Shown here: positions 14,854 through 23,203 of the stretch, one piece after another
How the letters are laid out: every line of letters starts with the position of its first letter
Position numbering within the stretch: the stretch's first letter is position 1
Assembly (NCBI GenBank): GCA_019421015.1
Contig: JAHZGC010000008.1
Coordinates: forward strand, 86,006 to 150,005
From: Coriobacteriaceae bacterium
Lineage (GTDB): Bacteria > Actinomycetota > Coriobacteriia > Coriobacteriales > UMGS124
Length of the DNA stretch: 64,000 bases
Direction: 5' to 3'
Translations under genes and position numbers: made by a program
Notes under the pieces: model-generated
The model's input: the letters and a program-made list of their open reading frames with translations, nothing else
What the model was told of the DNA's origin: nothing
Databases searched by the model: none

Positions 14854-17820
14854 ATGCAGGCGTCTTTGAAGATTGTTCGCGCGGTGGCGGTCGCCGCATG
14901 CCTGGCCGTCCTGGCCCTCGTGGCATGGCTGCCCACCGCCCATGCTACGGCGTCCGACGAGGTGGTGCGCGTCGGCTACTATCGAGGCGACCCGCGGTTC
15001 CAGGACGGCTTTGACGACGAGACGCGCAAGTCGGGCTACGCCTACGACTACTATCAGGAGCTTGCGGCCCTGGCCGGCTGGGACTACGAATACGTCTACG
15101 GTACACGAACCGAGATTCTCGACAAGCTCGTGGCCGGCGACGTCGACATCGTGGCCGGCATCTACCGGACCGACGAGCGCGAGGACAAGATGCTCTTTTC
15201 GGAGCAGGGGATGGGCCTGGACGGGCGCGAGCGTTACTTTGCCGTGGCCCTCGGGCGCGAGGACTTGCTCGCCGAGCTTGACTGGGCCCAAGAAAAGCTG
15301 CTCTCCACCTCGCCGGACCTCACGCTGACGCTATATCAGAAGTATTACAACCACGACGACGATCAGCAGGAGCTCACCCCCTTCGAGCGGGCCTATCTGG
15401 TGGAGAAGGGTCCGATCCGGGTGGGTTATATCAAGGACAACCTGCCCCTTTCGGGCCAGTCCGAGGACGGGAGCCCCGTGGGCGTCGTGGCTGAGCTCGT
15501 CGACTACCTCCAGGGGTACCTCGGGGTCCTCATGGTGCCGGTATGCTATGACAGCGTGACCCTGATGGAGGAGGGGCTTCTCGCGGGCGAGATCGACGTG
15601 GCGTTTCCCGTCTACTCCGACCTGTGGCTGGCCGAGAGCAAGGGTTTCTACCAGACCGAGCCCGTGGTGAGCGACCGCGTCATGATCGTGTTTCTGGGCG
15701 ACTACCGTGACGACCTCATGGACCGTATCGCCATGACCGAGCACGGTATTGGGCAGCCCTACTACCTCGCCACCTACTATCCCGACTCGCGGGCCGTGAC
15801 CTACCCGAGCATGGAGGAGTCGTTCGCGGCGGTGCAGCGCGGCGAGGTCGACTCCATGATGGGCTGTTCGAGCGTCCTTCAGTGCTTCCTTGCGGGGCAT
15901 CCCGAGTATCGCGACTACCACGTCGCCTACCTCGACGTCTCCGAAGAGTTCGGCATGACGGTAAACCGGTCCGACAACCGACTCGTCGGCATTCTCAACA
16001 AAGGCATACACCAGCTCGGCACCCCCGCCGTCACCAGCGCCATGATCCAGTACTCCAGCGGTGACCCCACCTACACGCTGATGGGCTTCGTCCAGCACAA
16101 CTCTCTGGCCGTCATCGTCATGCTGGTGCTGTTCTTCTCGATCCTGTTGGCGGCCTTCATAGGGTTCCGGCGCAAAACTGCCAGGTTCAACAGGGAGCAG
16201 GCCGAGACCCGCACAGCCTTGGAGACGGCCCTTGCCTCGGCCAACGCCGCCAGCGAGGCCAAGAGCACCTTCCTCTCGAACATGAGCCATGACATCAGGA
16301 CCCCCATGAACGGCATCATCGGCATGACCGCCATTGCCGCCGCCCACATAGACGACACCGCCCGGGTGCGCGACTGCCTGGCCAAGATAACCTTCTCGAG
16401 CAAGCACCTGCTCGCCCTTATCAACGAGGTCCTCGACATGTCCAAGATCGAGTCGGGCGAGATGCACCTCACCGAAGACGTCATCGACCTACCCACGCTC
16501 ATGGACGAGCTTATCACCCTCAACCAGCCCGCCGCCGACGCCAAGCGGCACGAGATCGTGACGCGCGTCGAGAACGTGGTCCACGAGCAGGTGCTCGGCG
16601 ACAGCGTGAGAATCCAGCAGGTCTTTACCAACCTGGTGGGCAACGCCATCAAATACACGCCCGAGGAGGGCACGATCGAGATCACGCTGGCCGAGAAGCC
16701 CACGACGAACCCCCGGCGCGGCCTCTTTGAGTTCTCGGTGCGCGACAGCGGCATCGGCATGAGCGAGGAGTATCTGCCCCACCTCTTCGAGGCCTTCTCG
16801 CGCGGGGAGGGGTCGACGGTGGCCCGCAACCAGGGTACCGGCCTAGGTCTCACGATCGCCCGCAACATCGTGCGGATGATGGACGGCGACATCTCTGTCC
16901 AGAGTGCGGTGGGCGAGGGGTCCACGTTCACCGTCACCTTGCCGCTCAAGCTCTGCGAGACCCAGGACATGAGCACAGCGGGCGATTTCGTCGACCTGGC
17001 CGCCCTGGTGGTCGACGACGACCAGATCGCCTGCGAGTCCGCCTGCGTCTTGCTCGACGAACTCGGCATGAGAAGCGAGTGGGTGCTCTCGGGCCGCGAG
17101 GCTGTGGAGCGGGTCGTGCGGCGTCGCGAGGACGGCGACGGGTTCTTTGTCGTGCTCGTGGACTGGAAGATGCCCGGCATGGACGGCGTGGCCACCACCA
17201 GGGAGATTCGCAGGCGGGTGGGCAACGACGTGCCGATCGTCATCATCACCGCCTACGACTGGTCGGACATCGAGGCCGAGGCACGCGAGGCCGGGGTGAA
17301 CGGCTTTATCGGGAAGCCGCTCTTCAAATCGCGTCTGGCCCATGTGTTCTCACAGCTCTCGGGCGGGGAGGCGGCGGCGAAGGAGCCCGAGCTCGAGGTG
17401 TTTGCGGAGCGGGCCGGTTTTACGGGGAAACGGGCCCTGCTTGCGGAGGACAACGAGATGAACGCCGAGATCGCCATGGAGATCCTTGGGATGTCGGGGC
17501 TTGCGGTGGACTGGGTGCCCAACGGGCGCGAGGCGGTCGAGCGCTTTGAGGCGTCTGCCCCCGGGTATTACGACTGCGTGTTCATGGACGTGCAGATGCC
17601 CGTCATGAACGGCATCGAGGCCGCCAAGGCGATTCGCGCCAGCTCCCATCCCGACGCCTCTGCGGTGCCCATCTTTGCCATGACCGCCAACGCCTTCGTC
17701 GAAGACGTGCAGGCCGTCCTGGGCGCCGGTATGAACGAACACATCGCCAAGCCCCTCGACCTCGACGTGCTCCTGCGCGTGCTCAACGAATACCTGGGCA
17801 AGAAGGACGCCTCCCGGTAG
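14854..17820 (+). CDS. Hybrid sensor histidine kinase: two solute-binding domains, TM, HisKA, HATPase, two receivers (988 aa)
   Basis: A signal peptide (cleavage near AHATA) precedes two extracellular SBP_bac_3-type domains: VVRVGYYRGDPRFQDGF at about 33 and PIRVGYIKDNLPLSG at about 187. A membrane segment follows (about 420-442), then a HisKA domain with phosphorylated His479 (MSHDIRTPMNG), an HATPase domain (DSGIGMS, GTGLGLTIA), and two receiver domains with phospho-acceptors Asp770 (VDWKMPGMDG) and Asp912 (MDVQMPVMNG). It resembles BvgS/EvgS-type sensors that bind small ligands outside. There is no separate response regulator or HPt domain beside it, so output partners are elsewhere. The ATG at 14854 is supported by the ribosome site and promoter. 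Confidence 0.92.
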   Translation: MQASLKIVRAVAVAACLAVLALVAWLPTAHATASDEVVRVGYYRGDPRFQDGFDDETRKSGYAYDYYQELAALAGWDYEYVYGTRTEILDKLVAGDVDIVAGIYRTDEREDKMLFSEQGMGLDGRERYFAVALGREDLLAELDWAQEKLLSTSPDLTLTLYQKYYNHDDDQQELTPFERAYLVEKGPIRVGYIKDNLPLSGQSEDGSPVGVVAELVDYLQGYLGVLMVPVCYDSVTLMEEGLLAGEIDVAFPVYSDLWLAESKGFYQTEPVVSDRVMIVFLGDYRDDLMDRIAMTEHGIGQPYYLATYYPDSRAVTYPSMEESFAAVQRGEVDSMMGCSSVLQCFLAGHPEYRDYHVAYLDVSEEFGMTVNRSDNRLVGILNKGIHQLGTPAVTSAMIQYSSGDPTYTLMGFVQHNSLAVIVMLVLFFSILLAAFIGFRRKTARFNREQAETRTALETALASANAASEAKSTFLSNMSHDIRTPMNGIIGMTAIAAAHIDDTARVRDCLAKITFSSKHLLALINEVLDMSKIESGEMHLTEDVIDLPTLMDELITLNQPAADAKRHEIVTRVENVVHEQVLGDSVRIQQVFTNLVGNAIKYTPEEGTIEITLAEKPTTNPRRGLFEFSVRDSGIGMSEEYLPHLFEAFSRGEGSTVARNQGTGLGLTIARNIVRMMDGDISVQSAVGEGSTFTVTLPLKLCETQDMSTAGDFVDLAALVVDDDQIACESACVLLDELGMRSEWVLSGREAVERVVRRREDGDGFFVVLVDWKMPGMDGVATTREIRRRVGNDVPIVIITAYDWSDIEAEAREAGVNGFIGKPLFKSRLAHVFSQLSGGEAAAKEPELEVFAERAGFTGKRALLAEDNEMNAEIAMEILGMSGLAVDWVPNGREAVERFEASAPGYYDCVFMDVQMPVMNGIEAAKAIRASSHPDASAVPIFAMTANAFVEDVQAVLGAGMNEHIAKPLDLDVLLRVLNEYLGKKDASR

Positions 17821-17850
17821 CGGTGCCCTGGGGGCGCCGCGACAAGGGCG

Positions 17851-18789
17851 TCATGGCCGGCCCGTGCGGTGCACCAGCGTGTCCCATAGCAGGGCTGCGC
17901 TGGTGCAGATGCGGCCCGAGCTGGGGCGCACCGCATAGAGGCCATAGTTTTCCACGTTCCGGCACGCGAGGGGCACGGCCGCAAAAGGGGCGGTTTTCTC
18001 GGTCAACGGCGCAAGCCCGAACACGATGGCACCCCAACCCTTGGCGGCCTCCAGGGCCAGCGTGCAGTTGTTTATCTCCGCTCGGATGCGGCTGTCCACG
18101 CCCGTCTCGGCACAGCGGTCGAGCAGCACCCTCTGCGGGTGGCTATGGGGGCCCGGCGTGACCACCGTATGGCGGTCCAGGTCTTGGATAGCAAGGCTGC
18201 CGTGGCCTGCCAGGGGGTTTGCCTTCGGCACGTATGCGTAGACGGTGAAGGGGCAGAGCCTGAGCGACTCCAGCGACGCCATCTGTTCGGGCAGCCCGTC
18301 GACGATGCCGATGTCGTAGCGGCGTGCCGCGACCTCGTCGACGATGCGAAACGAGTCGAGCCGGTCGACGACCGCACCCCGGGCCATGGCGAGCCCCGGC
18401 CCGCAGGGCCCGAGCAGCGTGCCGACGGCCGCCGGCAGGGTCGAGAAGAGCGGTTCAAGCGTGCCGCTCACGGCAATGAGCGGGGGGGGGGGGCATTTCT
18501 TAGCCTCCCGTCTAAAAAGGGAGTCCTGCGACGCGTGGGGGAGATGGTCCCGGGCAAACTCGTCGCACACGTCGAGCAGCCCCGAGGCGTCAGCGATGAA
18601 CTCCCGGCCGCGCCGGGTCGGGACGAGCCTGCCGTCCTGTCGGCTAAAGAGCGCGAAGTCCGCCAGCTCCTCGACGCGGCGTATCCCCTTTGCCACGGCT
18701 TGGCGGGAGACCCCGAGCCTGTGGGCGGCTTCGGTATGGGAGCCCGTGGAGGCGACGGCCTCCACATAGCATAGGTCTCGGACGTCCAT
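17851..18789 (-). CDS. LysR-family transcriptional regulator with a C12 tract in its coding sequence (312 aa)
   Basis: The N-terminal winged helix-turn-helix (DLCYVEAVASTGSHTEAAHRL, then SRQAVAKGIRRVEEL) is followed by a linker and a LysR substrate-binding domain starting near residue 104 (LIAVSGTLEPLF). Twelve consecutive cytosines on the coding strand encode Pro at about residues 100-103 (CPPPPL), between the DNA-binding and sensor parts. The present length keeps the frame open; one base more or less would truncate the protein there. The start at 18789 has GGAGG upstream. It is the third gene of a same-strand cluster with the Asp/Glu racemase and D-aspartate ligase and probably regulates them (inference). 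Confidence 0.87.
   Translation of the reverse strand: MDVRDLCYVEAVASTGSHTEAAHRLGVSRQAVAKGIRRVEELADFALFSRQDGRLVPTRRGREFIADASGLLDVCDEFARDHLPHASQDSLFRREAKKCPPPPLIAVSGTLEPLFSTLPAAVGTLLGPCGPGLAMARGAVVDRLDSFRIVDEVAARRYDIGIVDGLPEQMASLESLRLCPFTVYAYVPKANPLAGHGSLAIQDLDRHTVVTPGPHSHPQRVLLDRCAETGVDSRIRAEINNCTLALEAAKGWGAIVFGLAPLTEKTAPFAAVPLACRNVENYGLYAVRPSSGRICTSAALLWDTLVHRTGRP
18482..18493. repeat. G12/C12 homopolymer inside the LysR gene
   Basis: Twelve Gs run on the plus strand (12 Cs on the coding strand). Tracts of this length inside a coding region are classic slipped-strand sites that switch a gene on and off, and are also prone to sequencing error. Confidence 0.9.
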
Positions 18790-18849
18790 GGTTTCCTCCA
18801 CCAAAACATAGGGCGGGCATCGGCGGACGCCCTGCCCGTCGAGAGCGAC

Positions 18850-19590
18850 TTATATGTATTTTTTTCTAAAATATTTGATGACAGCGCGGACCAAACAGTC
18901 GGTCGAGTCCACACAATCGTCGGGTACGCGGTGGTGCGCCCGATAGACCGACAGTTCGGTGCAGCCCAAGACCACGGTGCCGCAGCCGGCCTCCTTCAGC
19001 TCGCGGTAGGCGGTATTAAAAAGGTCATCCCCTCCGGGGGTCCCGCTTTTCACGTGGTTGTAGACCAGCTCCATGAGGCCGGCCTGGGCTCGGGGCGACG
19101 GGTAGCGGGCCTGGGTGCCCAAGGCCGCGTAGGCGAGGTCGTAGACGCCGGAGCTGCAGGTCCCGTCGGTGCACAGAATGCCCACGGCGGTGCACGGGGT
19201 TTTCTCCATAAGGCCTATCGCCCGCGCCACGCTTTCTTCCACCATGTTCACCACGGGCACGCCGAGCGCCTGCCGCAGCGCGGCCAGGTAGCGGTGGGCG
19301 GTGTTGCAGGGCATGGCGATGAGGTCGGCCCCGTGGGCCTCCAGGGACAGGGCGTCTTTGACGAGGGCTTTTTCGAGCGGGGCCTCGTGGCCGGTGAGGA
19401 TGGCCTGCGTGCGGTCGGGGAGGCTGGCATGGCTCAGGATCAGGGTGTCTATGTGCTGCTGGTCGCAGGTGGCGTCGGTGTGGGCCACAAGCTCCTGGTA
19501 GAACAGGGCGGTGGCCGCCGCCCCCATACCTCCCAAGACCCCCAGGATGCGCGGGCGCCCGTTCGGCGTGCAAGAGGCCTCGGCGCTCAT
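18850..19590 (-). CDS. Aspartate/glutamate racemase family protein (246 aa)
   Basis: The two catalytic cysteines of the cofactor-independent Asp/Glu racemase family are present: Cys95 in MPCNTAH and Cys210 in LGCTELS. The N-terminal LGVLGGMG motif fits aspartate racemases. It sits directly downstream of the D-aspartate ligase gene (start overlapping the expected ligase stop as ATGA), which argues that it makes D-Asp from L-Asp for the cell wall, the same pairing known for racfm and aslfm in Enterococcus faecium. The lysR-like gene follows after 60 bp. Confidence 0.9.
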   Translation of the reverse strand: MSAEASCTPNGRPRILGVLGGMGAAATALFYQELVAHTDATCDQQHIDTLILSHASLPDRTQAILTGHEAPLEKALVKDALSLEAHGADLIAMPCNTAHRYLAALRQALGVPVVNMVEESVARAIGLMEKTPCTAVGILCTDGTCSSGVYDLAYAALGTQARYPSPRAQAGLMELVYNHVKSGTPGGDDLFNTAYRELKEAGCGTVVLGCTELSVYRAHHRVPDDCVDSTDCLVRAVIKYFRKKYI

Positions 19591-20831
19591 CGGGGGCTTC
19601 TGCCTTCAAGCTGGGGCGGTAGTAGGTTCGGTAGTTGCCGTAGTGGCGCAGGTGGTTGCGCCAAAGCCTTGCGACGCGCGCCGGGGCGAGGTCGTAGGCC
19701 GAGAACAGCGGGTTTACCCTAAAACCGGTCCGGGCCGCAGCCACCACCTGGGCATGCAGCTCCGGGTCCCGCACGTAGGTGAGCTCGACCCGGTGGGGGA
19801 TGACCGACCACAGCCAACCGGCTTGGGGGCTGCTGGCCGGGCGGCGTTTTTTTAAACACAAGGTCGTCGACGAGGTGTTCGGCGACCTTGAACCCCGAGA
19901 GCGTGCAGTAGTAGTTGTTGCGCCCTTGTCGGACGTTGAAGTCAAGGAACAGCCGCCGTCCGGTCCGGGCGTCAAAGCGAACGTCGATGTTCGAGAAGCC
20001 CCGGTACCCCACAGACTCAAGGAGCCGGGTCACCTGGGCCAAGAGTTCCGGGTCGTTCTCGGTGAGCACCAGCGCGTGGTTGCCGATGCCGAGCGGCGTG
20101 TGCTCTTCGAGCAGCACGTGGCCAAGGGCCGTGCCCTCGACCCGGCCGTTTTGGTTCGAGTAGCTGGTGAGCACGCGCATGCAGTCGTCGGTTCCTGGGA
20201 TCAGCTCCTGGATGACGAACGCCCCGCGGTAGCCGCCCTCCCAGGACGTGCGGGTCACGCGGAGCAGCTCGTTCTCGTCGCCCACGGTGTAGGCCTTCTT
20301 CTGGCCCTCCCAGTGGTGCAGGAAGTAGTCGCCGCTGTCGGCGGGCTTCACGACGGCAGGGTAGTCAAAGGGCAGGGGCGGCAGGGCGCTGTCGAGGCCG
20401 CGGTAGACCACGGTGGCCGGGTGGTCGATGCCCAAGGCGTCGCAGAGCCCATAGAAACGGTCCTTGAGCATGAACCGGTCGAGTTCCTGCGGGTCTATGT
20501 AGGAGGTGACCGCGTTAGGGGGCAGCGCGTCTTTGCAGGAGGCTGCGAGACGTACGTAGTTGTCCCCGCACCCCAACACAAGGAGCGTCTTATGGGGATA
20601 GGCGTCTGCGAGCTGGCTTATCTGCGTCAGGAACACGGGCCGCCGCTCGATGGTGGGCATATGGTGGAACGAGACGATTCTGCTTTTCCAACAGGGGCCG
20701 GTGGCGTACTTGCCGAACACATGGCTTTGCACCCCGTAGGACTCATAGAAGGCGCGTGCCATGCTGTAGGCGCCGATGTCGGAGCCCAACAGCACGGGAA
20801 CGAACGGTTGATCGCAAAATTCCAAGCCCAT
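19587..20831 (-). pseudogene. D-aspartate ligase (ATP-grasp), frameshifted near its 3' end
   Basis: The frame from 20831 reads an ATP-grasp protein that matches the E. faecium D-aspartate ligase pattern as I remember it: PVLLGSDIGAYSMARAFYESYG, then VTSYIDPQEL, VVKPADSGDY, IQELIPGTDDCMRVL, FNVRQGRNNYYCTLSGF. After LVFKK at an A7 run (19852-19858, seen as T7 on the plus strand) the frame is lost and stops at 19719. The expected C-terminus (LWSVIPHRVELTYVRDPEL, ending near HYGNYRTYYRP) continues in another frame. That frame then runs on into the racemase gene, so a second compensating indel near 19595 (C5 run) is needed to reach the TGA at 19587. Assembly error, decay or slippage are all possible. 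Confidence 0.8.
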
Positions 20832-20842
20832 AGAACTGAACT

Positions 20843-20892
20843 GCCCCTCCCGCCGGCGACTGTGTCAAAGCACACAGTATGACGAGAGGGGC
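20843..20892 (-). promoter_or_regulatory. Nested hairpin in the leader of the D-aspartate ligase gene
   Basis: Outer arms GCCCCTC (20843-20849) and GAGGGGC (20886-20892) enclose an inner stem ACTGTGT/ACACAGT (20859-20865 with 20872-20878). On the coding strand the outer 3' arm overlaps the GGGAGGGG ribosome-binding sequence that precedes the ATG at 20831, so folding could hide the ribosome site. The site is slightly far from the ATG, which weakens the case. Confidence 0.45.
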
Positions 20893-20967
20893 AGGCGTCG
20901 AGGGTCTGCGTCGGTTGCCCCCGGGTGCCTTTCGGTTGCGGCCTTGCCGAGGCGGGGGCCTTATATG

Positions 20968-21066
20968 ATCCTCAAAATTGCTGCCACCGCGTTGCGCTCG
21001 GGCTTATGTGCTCCAGCACACCGCGCCCTCGCGCGCCTTGTGGCAGCAATTTTGTGTTTTGCTCTA
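20968..21066 (-). repeat. Palindromic repeat, copy R3 (arm class B)
   Basis: The arms AAAATTGCTGCCAC and GTGGCAGCAATTTT are a perfect 14-bp inverted repeat around the shared core (minus orientation). The right end GCTCTAG contains the TAG stop codon of the deformylase-like gene, so the element begins exactly at the end of that reading frame. Confidence 0.88.
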
Positions 21067-21483
21067 GACGAGAAGCCCCTTGCAGTGGTCGATAGCGTGC
21101 TGCACGATCTCGGCGCGCCAGTCGGTGAGCTTGCGCTCCCGGTCGACCAGCTGGCCGTCCACGAGCTCTTGATAGGCGACGCGTATGACGTTGAAGCGCT
21201 TGGCGTTGGACTCGCGCTCGAGCGACAGGCAGCCCTCGGTCGCCATATAGGGGTACATGCCCATCTTGACGCGGGGGTTGAACATGACGCGCGCCGTGCC
21301 GTTGTCGTCGTAGGCAATGACGGCCTTGGTCGAGCCGATCTGGTTTGCGGCCAGGCACGCGCAGTTGTCGCTCAGCGACTCCATGGTGTCGATGAGGTCC
21401 TGGGCGACCTGGGCGTCCTCGGCCGTCGCGACTTCGGCCGGCTTGCTGAGAAACTCCTCGTCGGTGACGATCTCTTTGATCAT
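21064..21483 (-). CDS. Peptide-deformylase-like protein with altered HExxH motif (139 aa)
   Basis: Two deformylase motifs are recognisable: CACLAANQIG for GxGLAAxQ and EGCLSLE for EGCLS. The third, HEIDH, reads HAIDH (residues 129-133; codon GCT for the catalytic Glu). Deformylases remove the N-formyl group of new proteins, and the Glu is essential in the studied enzymes, while the metal ligands (Cys of EGCLS, both His) are kept here. The start at 21483 (MIKEIV) has GGAGG six bases upstream. At 139 aa it belongs to the short Def-like group seen in clostridia and relatives; a normal def is expected elsewhere. Confidence 0.8.
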   Translation of the reverse strand: MIKEIVTDEEFLSKPAEVATAEDAQVAQDLIDTMESLSDNCACLAANQIGSTKAVIAYDDNGTARVMFNPRVKMGMYPYMATEGCLSLERESNAKRFNVIRVAYQELVDGQLVDRERKLTDWRAEIVQHAIDHCKGLLV

Positions 21484-21706
21484 GGATCCTCCAATGGTAG
21501 GTGACGGACCCATGATAGGGGATTTTTGGGCCGATGGAGCTGAGGAAAGCCCCGTGGCCCCCTGCCGCGAGGGTCGCTCCACTTCTTACGAAGCTTCACC
21601 CATTGGGTGGGAATTTGCCGCTGACACCGTATCAGCCGGTTGCACGATGCTACCATGGGTTACTCCATTGACGGCCCCGACTTCGAACCGGCACGGTGGT
21701 GACGAC

Positions 21707-22906
21707 ATGATTCAAGCAGATATGAACGGTGTGCCCGCAATGTGGCGCACGTGCTCCCGCAGGGGGTTTGTGGCCGCCGCCGCGGCGTTGACCTTGGCCG
21801 CGGCCCCCTTGGTTGGGGCTTCCTGGCCTTTGCAGGCCCATGCGACCGAGGCGACCCAGGCGGCCCTCAACGACGCCGAGGCACGCTACTATGCCGCCCT
21901 CGAGCAGATCGACTACCTCAACAACCTCGTGTTCGACGCCGAGGCGGTCTACGACCAGATCTCGACCGACCTCTACTACACGATTCAGCGCATCGAAGAG
22001 CTCCAGGCCAACATTGCCCAGCGCCAAGAGGAGCTCGCCGCCGCCCAGGACGTCCTGAGCGAGCGTTTGGCGGCCAACTACCGCGCCGGCAAGAACGAGA
22101 TGCTCGACGTGCTGCTCTCGGCCTCGAGCTTCGACGACCTCGTGAGCCGCATCTACTATGCCGGCAAGGTGTCCGACGCCGACGCCGAGGCGATTCAGAA
22201 CGTCAAGGACATCAAGGCCGCCCTTGAGGCTGACGAGGCCGCCCTCCAGGAGCAGCGCGTGCAGCAGGAGCAGCTCCAGGCTGAGCAGGCCGCCCAGCTC
22301 GAGGTCCTGAACGCCCAGGTCGCGGCTGCCGAAGAGTATGCGGCGAGCCTCGACTGGGAGGTCCAGGCCCTGCGTGCCCAGAAGGCCGCCGAGGAGGCCG
22401 CCATCGCCGAGGCGGCCCGCCGTGCCGCAGCCGAGCAGGCCGCGGCTGAGCAGGGCTACACGGGCGGTTCCATCGTTGAGGGCGACGACGGCAACTACTA
22501 CTATTACATCGAGGACGACTCCTCCGACGACGGGTCGGGCGGCAGCTACGTCTACGCCGGCTCCGACCGCTCGAGTGCCGTGGCCAACGCCTACAAGTAC
22601 ATCGGTACGCCCTACAGCTCCATGGACTGCTCGGGCCTGACCTCCACGGCCTACGGCGACAGCGGCGTCGACATCTATCACCAGTCGGGCGTGCAGTACA
22701 ACCAGGTGGCCACGAGCGGCAGCGGCATCAAGGGCGCCGGCGACCTCAACGAGGGCGACCTGGTCTTCTATGAGCGCAACGGCTCCATCTACCACGTGGG
22801 CCTCTACATCGGCGGCGGCAAGGTCATCGACTCGATTCCCAACGGCGGTGTCCAGATCCGCGACCTGTACTACTGCGATGGCTTTGTGGGCGGCGGCAGC
22901 GTGTAA
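21707..22906 (+). CDS. Secreted NlpC/P60 peptidoglycan hydrolase with N-terminal coiled coil (399 aa)
   Basis: The signal peptide (SRRGFVAAAAALTLAAAP, cleavage near LQAHA) includes a twin arginine. Residues about 48-245 are a long Glu/Gln/Ala-rich coiled coil as in PcsB/RipA-type hydrolases. After an acidic Gly/Ser/Tyr linker comes an NlpC/P60 domain (about 290-399) with nucleophile Cys in DCSGLTS, the His in YHVGLYIGGG and a polar third residue downstream. These enzymes cut the D-Glu to diamino-acid bond of the stem peptide. I chose the ATG at 21707, with later ATGs at 21722 and 21740 as alternatives. A second protein of the same plan lies at 38637. Confidence 0.87.
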   Translation: MIQADMNGVPAMWRTCSRRGFVAAAAALTLAAAPLVGASWPLQAHATEATQAALNDAEARYYAALEQIDYLNNLVFDAEAVYDQISTDLYYTIQRIEELQANIAQRQEELAAAQDVLSERLAANYRAGKNEMLDVLLSASSFDDLVSRIYYAGKVSDADAEAIQNVKDIKAALEADEAALQEQRVQQEQLQAEQAAQLEVLNAQVAAAEEYAASLDWEVQALRAQKAAEEAAIAEAARRAAAEQAAAEQGYTGGSIVEGDDGNYYYYIEDDSSDDGSGGSYVYAGSDRSSAVANAYKYIGTPYSSMDCSGLTSTAYGDSGVDIYHQSGVQYNQVATSGSGIKGAGDLNEGDLVFYERNGSIYHVGLYIGGGKVIDSIPNGGVQIRDLYYCDGFVGGGSV

Positions 22907-22928
22907 GGGGGACTGCCCGACCGTCGCG

Positions 22929-22970
22929 ACGGCGCTCTCGGCCATCAGGGGCCGGGGGCGCCGTTTTTTG
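22929..22970 (+). terminator. Rho-independent terminator after the NlpC/P60 gene
   Basis: A GC-rich stem, GGCGCTCTCGGCC with GGCCGGGGGCGCC (G-U tolerant), with a short loop is followed directly by TTTTTT, 23 bp after the stop codon. Confidence 0.8.
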
Positions 22971-23039
22971 TTGGGGGAGGGTGGGGCGGCGCTGGTGCTC
23001 GGGCATCAATTTATTAAAATCAATCTAGAAATCTAAGAC

Positions 23040-23180
23040 TTATGCATGGTGCTGCTTTCGCAAATGATATACATGGCGCAACAATCCACACGAATCCAGG
23101 CGTTCTTGCACGGGTCTTCACAATCGGGCGGCCTATTTGGCGGGTGAGCCACGCAAAAGCGTGAGATTTCTCTTTTGATG
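23040..23180. repeat. AT-rich intergenic element, copy 1 of 2
   Basis: It shares CAAATGATATACATGG, then ATCCAGGC, then CTTTTGATG with the copy at 44103-44243. The first and last blocks are exactly 111 bp apart in both copies, and the sequence between is about two-thirds identical in its first half. It is much more AT-rich than its surroundings and has no convincing open frame. The rest of the 297-bp gap (22907-23203) holds only the terminator. Confidence 0.7.
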
Positions 23181-23203
23181 CAACGGCCGTCCCTCTGTCC
23201 TTA

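Noticed and set aside
19025..20020. 331-codon minus-strand open frame spanning the ligase end and the racemase
   Set aside because: Its first part is the displaced C-terminus of the D-aspartate ligase; the rest is the racemase read in the wrong frame.
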